Below, piece after piece: positions 7,905 to 16,332 of a stretch of DNA of 64,000 bases. Source of the stretch: Geothermobacter hydrogeniphilus (GTDB lineage: Bacteria; Desulfobacterota; Desulfuromonadia; Desulfuromonadales; Geothermobacteraceae). How positions within the stretch are numbered: position 1 is the first letter of the stretch; every line of letters starts with the position of its first letter. The notes beneath the pieces were generated by a model. It saw only the letters and a list, made by a program, of their open reading frames with translations, did not search any database and was not told the origin of the DNA. Where the stretch lies: contig NZ_PPFX01000024.1 in the NCBI RefSeq assembly GCF_002898515.1, positions 1 through 64,000 on the forward strand. The letters run 5' to 3'. The translations under genes were made by a program, and so were the position numbers.

Positions 7905-8543
7905 ATGGACCATCTCAGTCTCGCCGCCGCCCTGATCGCGATCACCATCCTGACCCTCACTCCAGGGGTCGATACCATGCTGATCATCCGCAACACTGCC
8001 CGCGGCGGCTGGCGCGACGGCGCGGTCAGCAGCCTCGGCATCTGCTCGTCGCTCTTCCTCCATGCCGGGATCTCGGCGGTGGGGATCTCTGTGATTCTGA
8101 TGCAGGTTGTCTGGGCTTTCAGCCTGCTGAAATTGGCTGGCGGAGCCTACCTGGTCTGGCTGGGCCTGACCAGCCTGCGCAAGGGCCTGCGGCGCGAAAT
8201 CTTCGAACTGGAGCAAGACCGGATGGCGACTCTGGAAGGTTTCGCGGCCGGACGTTCCCTGCGCGAGGGCTTCCTCTCCAACCTGCTCAATCCCAAGGCG
8301 GTGGTTTTCTACATGGCCTTCCTGCCGCAGTTCATCGACCCGGCCCGATCGGCCTTGCTGCAATCGTTTTTTCTGGCCGGGTGCCATTTTGCCATCGCCA
8401 TGCTCTGGCAGTGCCTGCTGGCGCTGATGGTCCGGCAGGTCAAGGGTTGGTTGCAGCGTCCGCGGGTCAGCCAGTGGTTCCACGGCCTCACCGGCACGGT
8501 GCTAGTCGCCCTCGGCCTGCGCATGGCGGTGGAGCATCAGTAG
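7905..8543 (+). CDS. LysE/RhtB family amino-acid exporter
   Basis: A 212-residue inner-membrane protein with about six hydrophobic segments and LysE-family marks: TLTPGVDTMLIIRNTARGGWRDG near the N-terminus, GGAYLVWLGLTSLRKG in the middle and GFLSNLLNPKAVVFYMAFLPQFI before the last segments. The family exports amino acids or derivatives (lysine, homoserine, threonine, leucine); the substrate is not inferable. ATG 7905 follows AAAGGG at good spacing, and an upstream TTG extension lacks a site. It converges with the efflux operon, whose last gene ends 8 bp beyond its stop. Confidence 0.9.
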   Translation: MDHLSLAAALIAITILTLTPGVDTMLIIRNTARGGWRDGAVSSLGICSSLFLHAGISAVGISVILMQVVWAFSLLKLAGGAYLVWLGLTSLRKGLRREIFELEQDRMATLEGFAAGRSLREGFLSNLLNPKAVVFYMAFLPQFIDPARSALLQSFFLAGCHFAIAMLWQCLLALMVRQVKGWLQRPRVSQWFHGLTGTVLVALGLRMAVEHQ

Positions 8544-8550
8544 CGGCAAG

Positions 8551-10128
8551 TCATTGACGGGCTGACAGACTCCCGACCTCGGCGCGTTTCTCGCGCGCCA
8601 ACACCCAGAAAATCAACAGCAGAAAACTCGACCCGGCAATGGCGAAGATGAAGCCGTGGCGGAAGGTGTCTTGGAAGGCGTAGCTGGTCGCCTGCAGCTG
8701 TTCGACCTTGCTCAGCATCAACCGCGCGGCGACCCGGGGTTCGACCTTGATGTTGCTTGTCAATTGGTGTCCCCAGCTGGAGAACTGGTTCAGCAGGTGC
8801 GGCAGATTCTGCACCGGGGCGATGTTCTCGTAGTGGACAGCGGTGCTCTTCTCCAGGGTGTTGGTGGCGATGGCGGTGCCGAGGGAGCCGCCGACGAACC
8901 GCAGGTAGTGCATCAGGCTGACTCCCTGGGCGGTGCGCGGCCCGAGGTTGCGCAACGCCAGGGCCGACAGCGGCGCGAAGAAGGCGCCGAGACTGATTCC
9001 CAGGGGGATGGTCAACAGCGCTGCCCGGGCGGCCGGGGTGTAGTAATTGAGAGAAGGAAGCAGCCAGTAGCTGGTGACCAGGTAGAGCGCGGTACTGCAC
9101 AGCAACACTTTCTGCGGCCCGTAACGGTCGCTGAGGATGCCGGCCAGTGGTGAGAAAATGGCGATGAAAATGGCGAAGGCGAGCATGTGCAGCCCGGTGT
9201 CGAAGGTGCTCAGTCGCTTGAGGTTTTCATAATACAGCGGCAGCAGGTAGAAGATCTGGTAGATCGACAGGCCGAGGACAAGGAAATAGAAGCCCATCGA
9301 CAGGCTGTAGACCCGGTCACGGAAGATGGCGACGTCGATCAGCGGCTTTTTCGCCCGCAGTTCGTTGGCCAGGTAGAGCAGCAGCAGGATGGCGCTGGCG
9401 TAGCCGAGAACACCGATCAGGGTCGACTGCCCCCAGCCGAGCTGCTGTCCCTTGGAGAGCAGCACCAGCAGGCTGACGGTGAAGCCGCCGAGTAGCAGGT
9501 AACTGAGGAAATTGAATTCGAGTCGTCTGGTGTGGCCGGGCAGTTTGGGCAGCAGCATCGCTCCGGCCAGCAGGTTCAGGGCCCCGGTCGGCAGATTGAT
9601 GAAGAAGACCCAGCGCCAGTTGAGATGTTCGGTGATCCAGCCGCCGACGGTCGGCCCGAGGGACGGGGCAAAGCTGACGCCCATGGCGTAGATACCCATC
9701 GCCAGTCCGCGCTTCTCAGGAGGGTAGATCAGGAACAGGATGGTCTGGGCCGAGGCCATGATCAACGCCTCGCCGAGGCCCTGCAGCACCCGGGCGCCGA
9801 TCATCTCACCCAGAGTGCCCGCCAGACCGCAGAAGAAACTGGCGCCGGTAAAGACCACCAGCCCGATCAGGAACAGGCGCTTGAGACCCAGCACCGCGCC
9901 GAGGCTGTGAGTCAGCAACAGGCCGACCGCCGCCGCCGTCATGTAGGCGGTGATCACCCACTGCACGCCGTAAAGATCGGTCGCCAGCGGTCCCATCATC
10001 TTCGGCACCACCACGTCGACCACGGTGGTGTCGAGGATTGCCATGAAGGAGCCGACCATGACGATCAGCGTCAGCACCACCCGGTAACCGGTCGAAATCT
10101 CGCGGTAGATTTCTGTCGGAGCGTTCAT
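8551..10128 (-). CDS. emrB: EmrB/QacA-type drug efflux MFS transporter (DHA2 family)
   Basis: A 525-residue transporter with 14 predicted membrane segments. Signature segments are FMAILDTTVVDVVVPKMMGPL in the first helix region, ARVLQGLGEALIMASAQTIL, and NWRWVFFINLPTGALNLL, all typical of proton-driven DHA2 pumps such as EmrB. It is the last gene of the TolC-TetR-HlyD-EmrB unit and starts two bases after the HlyD stop codon. With the HlyD adaptor and TolC channel it should form a three-part pump that moves hydrophobic compounds across both membranes. Substrates are unknown. Confidence 0.93.
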   Translation of the reverse strand: MNAPTEIYREISTGYRVVLTLIVMVGSFMAILDTTVVDVVVPKMMGPLATDLYGVQWVITAYMTAAAVGLLLTHSLGAVLGLKRLFLIGLVVFTGASFFCGLAGTLGEMIGARVLQGLGEALIMASAQTILFLIYPPEKRGLAMGIYAMGVSFAPSLGPTVGGWITEHLNWRWVFFINLPTGALNLLAGAMLLPKLPGHTRRLEFNFLSYLLLGGFTVSLLVLLSKGQQLGWGQSTLIGVLGYASAILLLLYLANELRAKKPLIDVAIFRDRVYSLSMGFYFLVLGLSIYQIFYLLPLYYENLKRLSTFDTGLHMLAFAIFIAIFSPLAGILSDRYGPQKVLLCSTALYLVTSYWLLPSLNYYTPAARAALLTIPLGISLGAFFAPLSALALRNLGPRTAQGVSLMHYLRFVGGSLGTAIATNTLEKSTAVHYENIAPVQNLPHLLNQFSSWGHQLTSNIKVEPRVAARLMLSKVEQLQATSYAFQDTFRHGFIFAIAGSSFLLLIFWVLAREKRAEVGSLSARQ

Positions 10129-10130
10129 TC

Positions 10131-11285
10131 TCAGCCTTTTTGCCGGCGGATTTCGATCTCGCCGCCCAGTCCCACCCGCAACAGTTCCCGCGGCCCCCCG
10201 GTAATGCGGATGCGGACCGGGATGCGTTGCGCGACCTTGGTGAATTCCCCGGCGGAAATATCCCGCGGGGCAAGGGCGAAGGTCGCCGCCGATGCCGGCA
10301 GGATCTGTTCGACCTCGCCCTGCCAGTGCAGGTCAGGGTAGGCGTCCATGCTGATGCTGACCTCGGCGCCGGGTTGGACCCCTTCCAGCTTGTTTTCCTC
10401 CAGCAGCGCATTGAGGTAGAGTTCGGCGGGATTGACCAGGGCGTAGACCGGCCGGCCGGGGGAGACCTGGCTGTTGGGGGTGACCAGGCGTTTGGCGACC
10501 CGGCCTTCGATGGGGCTGAACAGGCTGGTGTTGCGCAGATCCCGCCGGGCCTTGTCCAGCCTGGCCTGCAGCCGCCTGACATTCTGTTCTGCGCCTTTCA
10601 GCTGCTGATCGAGTTCGTCCAGTTGCTTCAATTGCGCCCGGGCCAGCCGACGTTTAAGCCGAGCGGTGGTTATGGCCGGGTCGAGAGCCTGTTTGCCACT
10701 TTCAATGGCACGCAGTTCGGCCTGCTTGCTGTCGAGTTCAGTTTCCAGGGATTCGAGCCGATGACGGGCGATGACCTGCTGCTTGAGCAGATTGCGATAA
10801 CGTTGTCGATCGCGCTGGAGTTGTTCGATGAGCATTTTCAGGCTGTCACTACGGGCCTGTTGCGCCTGCTGTTCATGCTGCAGCCGCTCGATGTCGGCAG
10901 CCGCCATCTGCACCTGAAGGTTCAGTTCTTTACCGAGCCGCCGACGTTTGAGCTGCAGGGCGGCGCGTTGTCGATCGGCGGTGTTCAACTCCGCCTGCAG
11001 CCGCTCCACTTCCAGCTGGTAGGGGGTGGGGTCGATACGGGCCAGCAGCTCCCCTTTGTGAATCACCTCCCCCTCCTTTTTCTTCAACTCAAGCAGGGTT
11101 CCGCTGATGCGGTCGAAGCCGATCTCGGTGAGGCTGTCGCTGGCGACAAAAACGGCATTGGTGACGGCAAAATTAAGGCGATGATGGATGAAGCGGGCCA
11201 GCCCGGCGAGCAGGATGATCACCATCGCCAGCAGCACGATTTGCGAGAGGCGGCGCCGATTCAACGGCGGTTTTTTTTCGGTCAT
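10131..11285 (-). CDS. emrA: HlyD/EmrA-type membrane fusion protein
   Basis: A 384-residue periplasmic adaptor. One N-terminal membrane anchor (about residues 12-30) is followed by a biotinyl-lipoyl half-domain (LLELKKKEGEVIHKGELLARIDPTPY), a long coiled coil (about 85-250, rich in Q, L, R) and the closing lipoyl/beta-barrel part (SLFSPIEGRVAKRLVTPNSQVSPGRPV). This order is that of EmrA/HlyD adaptors linking an MFS pump to TolC. Its start overlaps the TetR stop by four bases, which implies translational coupling. Confidence 0.93.
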   Translation of the reverse strand: MTEKKPPLNRRRLSQIVLLAMVIILLAGLARFIHHRLNFAVTNAVFVASDSLTEIGFDRISGTLLELKKKEGEVIHKGELLARIDPTPYQLEVERLQAELNTADRQRAALQLKRRRLGKELNLQVQMAAADIERLQHEQQAQQARSDSLKMLIEQLQRDRQRYRNLLKQQVIARHRLESLETELDSKQAELRAIESGKQALDPAITTARLKRRLARAQLKQLDELDQQLKGAEQNVRRLQARLDKARRDLRNTSLFSPIEGRVAKRLVTPNSQVSPGRPVYALVNPAELYLNALLEENKLEGVQPGAEVSISMDAYPDLHWQGEVEQILPASAATFALAPRDISAGEFTKVAQRIPVRIRITGGPRELLRVGLGGEIEIRRQKG

Positions 11286-11869
11286 GGTTTTCCTCCAGGG
11301 AGCAGGGCGACGATATGTTCGGCAATGACGACCGGATTGTCGTGCTGCAGTTGAAATCCGGGTAGAAAACGCCTGAGGCCGGCATTTTGAAAATGTTGCA
11401 TCACCAGGCCGATAATCGAACCGGCCAAAAGAAAGGGATCGAACTGCGGTGCAAGCTCACGACAGAGCCGTTGCAGCTCGCGGGTCACTTCGCTGAAGAC
11501 CGATTCGGCGGTCAACTGCAGTCGCTGCCGGTCGCCGTCGAGCAATTCGCGCTGCAGCAGCCGCTGAAAGGTGCGATCCTCTGTCAGTTGCCGGCACAGC
11601 GTCTCGACCAGGTTTCGCAGTCGCCGGTCGGCGGGACCGTCCTCCCGCAGCAGGGTCAGCAGCTGGGCCGTACGGTCAGCAAAGGCCTGTTTCATGGCTG
11701 CCAGGTAGAGGGCCTGTTTGTCTGGAAAATGATGGTAGAGGCTGGCGCTGCTCTGCCCGCAACTGCGGGCGATATCCCGCATGCTGACCCCGTTGTAGCC
11801 GGATTCGGCAAACAGGGGGATGGCGCGGTCGAGAATGGCATCGCGGCTCAGGTTGGCTCGTCTGCTCAT
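11282..11869 (-). CDS. TetR/AcrR family repressor of the efflux operon
   Basis: A 195-residue regulator with an N-terminal TetR helix-turn-helix (AILDRAIPLFAESGYNGVSMRDIARSCGQSSASLYHHFPDKQALYLAAM). The C-terminal ligand region belongs to the CecR/YbiH-like C-terminal type. It lies inside the operon, overlapping TolC and HlyD by four bases on each side, so its level follows pump expression. The palindrome CGAACGTTCG just after the predicted -10 of the operon promoter is the likely binding site, giving negative autoregulation that is released by a pump substrate. Confidence 0.92.
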   Translation of the reverse strand: MSRRANLSRDAILDRAIPLFAESGYNGVSMRDIARSCGQSSASLYHHFPDKQALYLAAMKQAFADRTAQLLTLLREDGPADRRLRNLVETLCRQLTEDRTFQRLLQRELLDGDRQRLQLTAESVFSEVTRELQRLCRELAPQFDPFLLAGSIIGLVMQHFQNAGLRRFLPGFQLQHDNPVVIAEHIVALLPGGKP

Positions 11870-13176
11870 GATGTCCCTCCCGAAACGGCGTCATCTCCCC
11901 GCGCATGTCGCAACAGGGCGAGGGCGCGCAGATAGTCGTAATGGGCCGACTGCAGATCGGTTTCGGCCCGGGTTAGAAGAGTGCGGGCGTCGAGCAGGTC
12001 GCTGGTGGAGATCAGATTTTCACGGAATTGCAGGGTCGAGAGACGGTGATTCTCCCGCGCCTGTCTGAGAGCCGCCTCGGCCGTGGTCTGGTTCTGTCGC
12101 GCGACTTCGAGTTGCTCGAGAGCCGCTTCGACTTCCAGCCGGATCTGGTCCTGCAGGGTCTTGAGCGCCTGTTCGCCGGCGCTGATCTGGTGACGGGCGG
12201 CAATGGCGCGGGAGCGGTCGGCGCCCGCGGCGAACAGGTTCCAGTCCAGTTGCAGGCCGATACTGGCATTGTCCCGGTTGCGGTAGGGGTTGTCGTTGGT
12301 CGCGATGTCGGTGCCGTCGCGCTGATAGCTGCCGACCAGGCTGACGCGGGGATAGAAACGGCTCTGTTCCAGCCTGAGGCGTTCCCCGGCCATGGCGATT
12401 GCGCGTCGTGCCGCATTGATTTCCGGCCGTTTCTGCAGTGCCCCGGCTTCAAGCTCTTCAAGCTCCAGGCGGGGAGGCGGCGGGATGTTCGGCGCGCTCA
12501 ACTGAAGAGATTCCCGGCGGGGGAGGCCGATCAGCAGTGCCAGCCGACTTTTGGCTAGCCGCTGCTCTCCGGCGATCTTTTTACGCCGCAACTCCGCCTG
12601 GGCGAGGGCGACTTCCGCCTTGAGCAGATCATTGCGCGGAATCAGCCCCTGGTCGAACAGCGCGCGGGCATCCTGCAGATGTTCCTGCAGTTGGTCATGT
12701 TCCTCGTCGGCCAGCCGCAGTTGGTCGCGGGCCTCCAGCAGATCGAGATAGCGCAGGCTGGTTTCCAGCAGCAGGTCACTGCGGGCCTGCCGCAGGTCGA
12801 AATCAGCCAGGTCGACCTCAAGCCTGGCCAGGTTCTGCCGGGCGCTGAGGGCGTAACCGGTGAACAGCGGCTGGATCAGGTCAAGCTCGTAGTGATAGAT
12901 GCTGCGGTCGTTGACTGGAAACTCCAGACCGTCGAACCGTTCAATGGGCTGATCGCGCAAATAGTTGCCGGTGGCCTTGAAGTCGAGCCGGGGCAGACGG
13001 TCGGCGCTTGCGGCGCGGGCCTGGTACTGCCGGCTGCGCAGGGTTTCCTGTCGCTGTTTGATGGCACTCTGGTTCTGCAGGGCCAGCTGTCGGGCAGTCG
13101 TCAGGTCAAGGGGACGGGCCTGGGCCGTTGCCGTTCCGAAACAGAGAAACAGGAGGACAAGAATTGATGGGCGCAT
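11866..13176 (-). CDS. TolC-family outer-membrane efflux channel
   Basis: A 436-residue protein with a signal peptide (LVLLFLCFGTATAQA, cleavage near residue 20) and the two repeated long-helix segments of TolC-like OEP proteins, for example DLTTARQLALQNQSAIKQRQ in repeat one and RPEINAARRAIAMAGERLRLEQSRFYPRVSLVGSY-type sequence in repeat two. It is the first gene of the efflux operon and provides the outer-membrane duct. The initiation codon at 13176 lies about 30 bp after the predicted transcription start. Confidence 0.9.
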   Translation of the reverse strand: MRPSILVLLFLCFGTATAQARPLDLTTARQLALQNQSAIKQRQETLRSRQYQARAASADRLPRLDFKATGNYLRDQPIERFDGLEFPVNDRSIYHYELDLIQPLFTGYALSARQNLARLEVDLADFDLRQARSDLLLETSLRYLDLLEARDQLRLADEEHDQLQEHLQDARALFDQGLIPRNDLLKAEVALAQAELRRKKIAGEQRLAKSRLALLIGLPRRESLQLSAPNIPPPPRLELEELEAGALQKRPEINAARRAIAMAGERLRLEQSRFYPRVSLVGSYQRDGTDIATNDNPYRNRDNASIGLQLDWNLFAAGADRSRAIAARHQISAGEQALKTLQDQIRLEVEAALEQLEVARQNQTTAEAALRQARENHRLSTLQFRENLISTSDLLDARTLLTRAETDLQSAHYDYLRALALLRHARGDDAVSGGTS

Positions 13177-13202
13177 GGTTGACCTCGGACAATGAATTAA
13201 AA

Positions 13203-13212
13203 CGAACGTTCG
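13203..13212. promoter_or_regulatory. candidate TetR operator of the efflux operon
   Basis: The perfect 10-bp palindrome CGAACGTTCG begins three bases downstream (minus-strand sense) of the predicted -10 hexamer, overlapping the expected transcription start. Its position would let a bound TetR dimer block initiation. The motif resembles known AcrR/CecR-type sites in general form. Confidence 0.6.
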
Positions 13213-13214
13213 AT

Positions 13215-13243
13215 AAAATAAGTCGCGGAAGCAACGACGTCAA
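13215..13243 (-). promoter_or_regulatory. sigma-70 type promoter of the efflux operon
   Basis: On the minus strand TTGACG (13238-13243) and TATTTT (13215-13220) are spaced by 17 bp, just upstream of the TolC-like gene. Confidence 0.6.
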
Positions 13244-13466
13244 GGGGAAACTCCATGAATTGCAGGGTTCGCCTTCCACGAAATGAATAGGCGGTGGAGA
13301 AAAGGGAAAAATCTCGTTGCTGACAATTCGTCCCCCGATAGTCTTGTCAGACAGAGTCCATGCCAAGGAGACCAAACCATGCAACCTGTTGCTCATTGAT
13401 GAGTGACATTGTCCTGCCGCCTCGTTCTTCTTTGCAGCCCAGACAGATTTGTGATAAGAACAAAAC

Positions 13467-13757
13467 ATGGGGAAACGAGAGATATTTCAATATATTCGCG
13501 AGAACAAGCCGGAACTTGAAGAGCGCTTTGCGGTTGGTAAACTCGGACTTTTCGGCTCCTTTGTCCGAGAAGAGGAAACTGCAGGGAGCGATATCGATCT
13601 ACTGGTTTCCTTCCGTCGAGAAATTGATCTCTTCCATTTTCTTGAGTTAAAAAATTTCCTTGAAGATCACTTGGGGAAAGAGGTCGATCTGGTGATGGAA
13701 TCTGCCCTTAAGCCGGAGATTGGCAAAAGGATCCTTTCCGAGGTCGAGTATGTCTGA
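13467..13757 (+). CDS. mntA: MNT-domain nucleotidyltransferase antitoxin (MntA-like)
   Basis: A 96-residue minimal nucleotidyltransferase. The active-site pattern GLFGSFVREEETAGSDIDLLV (about 27-47) carries GS and the DxD metal ligands, with a third acidic residue in EVDLVME near 74. It overlaps the next gene by eight bases in the MntA-HepT order. In characterised MNT-HEPN (type VII) modules the MNT protein AMPylates and silences the HEPN RNase. It lies directly upstream of the Wadjet genes. Confidence 0.9.
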   Translation: MGKREIFQYIRENKPELEERFAVGKLGLFGSFVREEETAGSDIDLLVSFRREIDLFHFLELKNFLEDHLGKEVDLVMESALKPEIGKRILSEVEYV

Positions 13758-14088
13758 GGGAAGGGAGGTTACTGATTACCTCATCGACATTCTTCAGTGC
13801 CTTGAGGAAATCGAAGAATTTACCACCGGGTTCGATTTTCAAACCTTCTCTTCTGACAGAAAAACCATTAATGCTGTCCTGCGCAGCCTGGAGGTCATGG
13901 GGGAAGCTGCCAAACACATTCCCGAAGCCATTCGTCAGGTCTCTCCCGAGATTCCCTGGAAAAGTATGGCAGGTCTGCGCGATGTCCTGATACACGATTA
14001 CATGGGTGTCGATCTGCGCACCGTGTGGAATGTCGTTCAGGACCGTCTTCCAGGATTGCCGCCCCTGCTGAAAAAACTGATTTCCTGA
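13750..14088 (+). CDS. hepT: HEPN-domain toxin (HepT-like RNase)
   Basis: A 112-residue, mostly helical protein with the HEPN catalytic motif R-x4-H in GLRDVLIHDYMGVD (about 76-89). The downstream Tyr in the same motif (HDY) is the residue AMPylated in studied HepT proteins. ATG 13750 overlaps the mntA stop; an upstream in-frame ATG lies inside mntA and is not favoured. Expected to be a metal-independent RNase held inactive by MntA. It ends 92 bp before jetA. Confidence 0.9.
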   Translation: MSEGREVTDYLIDILQCLEEIEEFTTGFDFQTFSSDRKTINAVLRSLEVMGEAAKHIPEAIRQVSPEIPWKSMAGLRDVLIHDYMGVDLRTVWNVVQDRLPGLPPLLKKLIS

Positions 14089-14180
14089 GGTTCAATCCAT
14101 CCAGCGTGCTATTGCTGTGACCTTTTCTGTCGCGTGCCTAAATAGATTATGTATGTAGGTACGGGGCCTGATGCCCACTC

Positions 14181-15653
14181 GTGAGGGAGATTTTGACCGC
14201 TCAGAAAACCATCGCCAGCTATCGTCGTATGCGCCAACAGCCGCTCTGGCGCCTGTTGGCGGCAGACAACGGCCCGGTCATTATCGGCCTGCTGCAGACG
14301 CTGCTGTACGAAAAGGAACGCAGTCTGCCGGCGTCGCTGTTGATCGAACGACTGGACCGGGAGTTGGAAGAGTTGCGTAACCGTGGTGATGATTTTCCCC
14401 AGACCGCACAGGCCTATATCGCCGGCTGGTTGCGTGATGGCTATCTTGAACGACGTTACCCCAGCGGGTCGAGCGAGGAGGAATATGAACTCTCTACCGC
14501 CTCCGTTGATGCCATCCGTTTTCTGCAGGGACAGATCAAACCGCATTCGGCGGCGACTGAGAGCCGTCTGTCGCTGGTGATTCAATCTCTGGTGGGGCTG
14601 GCCGAAGAAACCGATCGCGATAAGTATCGCCGCATCGACCACCTGATCGCTGAACAGGAACGCATCGAACAGGAAATCGAGTCGATCCAACAAGGCCGGA
14701 TGAAGGTTCTGCCACGGCCGGTGGCTGTGGAACGGACACGTGAAATTATTGCTCTGGCGGAGGATCTGACCGGTGATTTCCGTCGCGTGCGGGACCAGTT
14801 TGAGCAACTGAACCGGGAACTGCGTGAATGCATCATGGACAGTGACGGCCATCGCGGCGATGTCCTCGATTCTCTCTTTGCCGGCATTGACCTGATTGCC
14901 GAGAGCGACGCCGGACGCAGTTTTTCCGCTTTCTGGCGCCTGTTGACCGATCCGGAGCAGTCCGCCACCCTCGAAGAGGCCCTCGACAGTGTTTTGTCGC
15001 GCGGTTTTGTCGGCGAACTCCAGTTTGAAGAACGCCGCTTTCTGTTGCGCCTGACCCGCAATCTGCTGGAGCAGGGCGGCTCAGTCCATGAGGTGCTGCA
15101 GACTTTTGCCCGCAGCCTCAAGCACTTTGTCCAAAGCCGAGAGTTTCTTGAACAACGGCGTATCAACCAGTTGCTGCAGAAGGCCCAGCAGGCGGCCCTG
15201 CTCCTCAAGGAGGAGGTCAAAGCGACCGAGGATCTGCATTACATCCTGGAGTTGACCAGCTGTCGTTTGCGTTCATTCTCCCAGCTGGTACTGCACGACC
15301 CCAGCCTGCAGGCCGAGGCAGAACCTATGGGTGATGGAGAGGCTGCGCCGATTGACCTGGATACGGTCAGCGAACTGGTCGCCCAATCGGAGATCGATTT
15401 CCGCAGCCTGAAAGCCGATATCCTGGCCTGTCTGGAGAATTGCACCCAGGTCACCATTGCCGAAGTTCTGAGGTCTTTTCCGGCCAGCCAGGGGCTTGGT
15501 AGCGTGGTCGGTCTGCTGGCTCTTGCCAGCCGCCACGGGATGGATGGTAAGGAGACGGAGCAGGTGGTCTGGACAGGGGATGACGGGGTTACGCGGGCTG
15601 CACAGATCCCCAAATATTACTTCCTCAAGGAGCAGTGTGATGGACTGCAATGA
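14181..15653 (+). CDS. jetA: Wadjet anti-plasmid system protein JetA (DUF3375)
   Basis: A 490-residue protein of the DUF3375 family, the kleisin/MukF-like subunit of Wadjet. The N-terminal part resembles winged-helix regions (YRRMRQQPLWRLLAADNGPVIIGLLQTLLYEKE), and the centre and C-terminus are long helices. GTG 14181 is the longest start; a TTG at 14193 preceded by GAGGGAG is possible. It is followed by jetB, jetC and jetD, each overlapping the previous gene by 14 bases. In characterised systems JetABC is an SMC-like complex that extrudes plasmid DNA and JetD cuts it. Confidence 0.93.
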   Translation: MREILTAQKTIASYRRMRQQPLWRLLAADNGPVIIGLLQTLLYEKERSLPASLLIERLDRELEELRNRGDDFPQTAQAYIAGWLRDGYLERRYPSGSSEEEYELSTASVDAIRFLQGQIKPHSAATESRLSLVIQSLVGLAEETDRDKYRRIDHLIAEQERIEQEIESIQQGRMKVLPRPVAVERTREIIALAEDLTGDFRRVRDQFEQLNRELRECIMDSDGHRGDVLDSLFAGIDLIAESDAGRSFSAFWRLLTDPEQSATLEEALDSVLSRGFVGELQFEERRFLLRLTRNLLEQGGSVHEVLQTFARSLKHFVQSREFLEQRRINQLLQKAQQAALLLKEEVKATEDLHYILELTSCRLRSFSQLVLHDPSLQAEAEPMGDGEAAPIDLDTVSELVAQSEIDFRSLKADILACLENCTQVTIAEVLRSFPASQGLGSVVGLLALASRHGMDGKETEQVVWTGDDGVTRAAQIPKYYFLKEQCDGLQ

Positions 15654-16332
15654 AGAACCGGCTACGGTGGAGCTGACCGAGCCGGCAACCGAGACGGCCC
15701 TCTATCCGGGAGACTGCGGTGAGCTGGCACTGGAGACGCGGCGGGTTTTGGTCCAGTTGCTTATCGGGCCGGCCCTCGAGGGCCGGCGCCATTCGAAGCT
15801 CTGGCCGGTTCTGGTCCGTGATGAGACGTTGATACGGCGCCGTCTCGCCGATCTGTTTCTCGATCTGGTCATTGATCGTGAACAGCAGGTCGCCTTTATC
15901 CGCCAGGCCGATACCGGTGAGTTGGAGGTGCCGATCCTGCTGCGCCGTGCCCAGTTGACGCTGATCGACTCCCTGCTGCTGCTCCACCTGCGCCAGCGGC
16001 TGACCCAATCGGCGGCCCAGGGGGAACGCGCAGTGGTTTCGGTAGGGGAACTGAATGAAGCCCTGTCGGTCTATCGGCGGGTCGGCAGTACCGATCAGGC
16101 CGGGTTTGAGAAACGGGTGCATGCTTCAATTGAGAAGATCAAAAAGCTGAGCCTTTTGCGTAAGATTAGGGCCAGCGAAGATCGCTTTGAAATCTCTCCG
16201 ACCCTGAAGCTGCTCTTCTCCGCCGAGGAGATTCAGGCCTTGCGGGCGACCTATCAGCGCATGACCAGTGAGACGTTGAACACTCTGCCGACATCAACTG
16301 TCCAATCGGAGATTTCACATGAGTCAGGCTGA
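15640..16332 (+). CDS. jetB: Wadjet anti-plasmid system protein JetB (DUF4194)
   Basis: A 230-residue DUF4194 protein, the small MukE-like subunit. It is mostly helical with predicted winged-helix content (RRVLVQLLIGPALEGRRHSKLWPVLVRDETLIRRRLADLFLDLVIDREQQVAFI). ATG 15640 lies 14 bases before the jetA stop and fits translational coupling; longer upstream frames run through jetA. The JetB dimer binds JetA and supports loading of the complex onto DNA. Confidence 0.93.
   Translation: MDCNEEPATVELTEPATETALYPGDCGELALETRRVLVQLLIGPALEGRRHSKLWPVLVRDETLIRRRLADLFLDLVIDREQQVAFIRQADTGELEVPILLRRAQLTLIDSLLLLHLRQRLTQSAAQGERAVVSVGELNEALSVYRRVGSTDQAGFEKRVHASIEKIKKLSLLRKIRASEDRFEISPTLKLLFSAEEIQALRATYQRMTSETLNTLPTSTVQSEISHESG

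Noticed and set aside
10140-11354. A 404-codon plus-strand open frame opposite the HlyD gene
   Set aside because: It is a mirror of the coiled-coil HlyD gene in high-GC DNA, with no family-like sequence and no ribosome-binding site.
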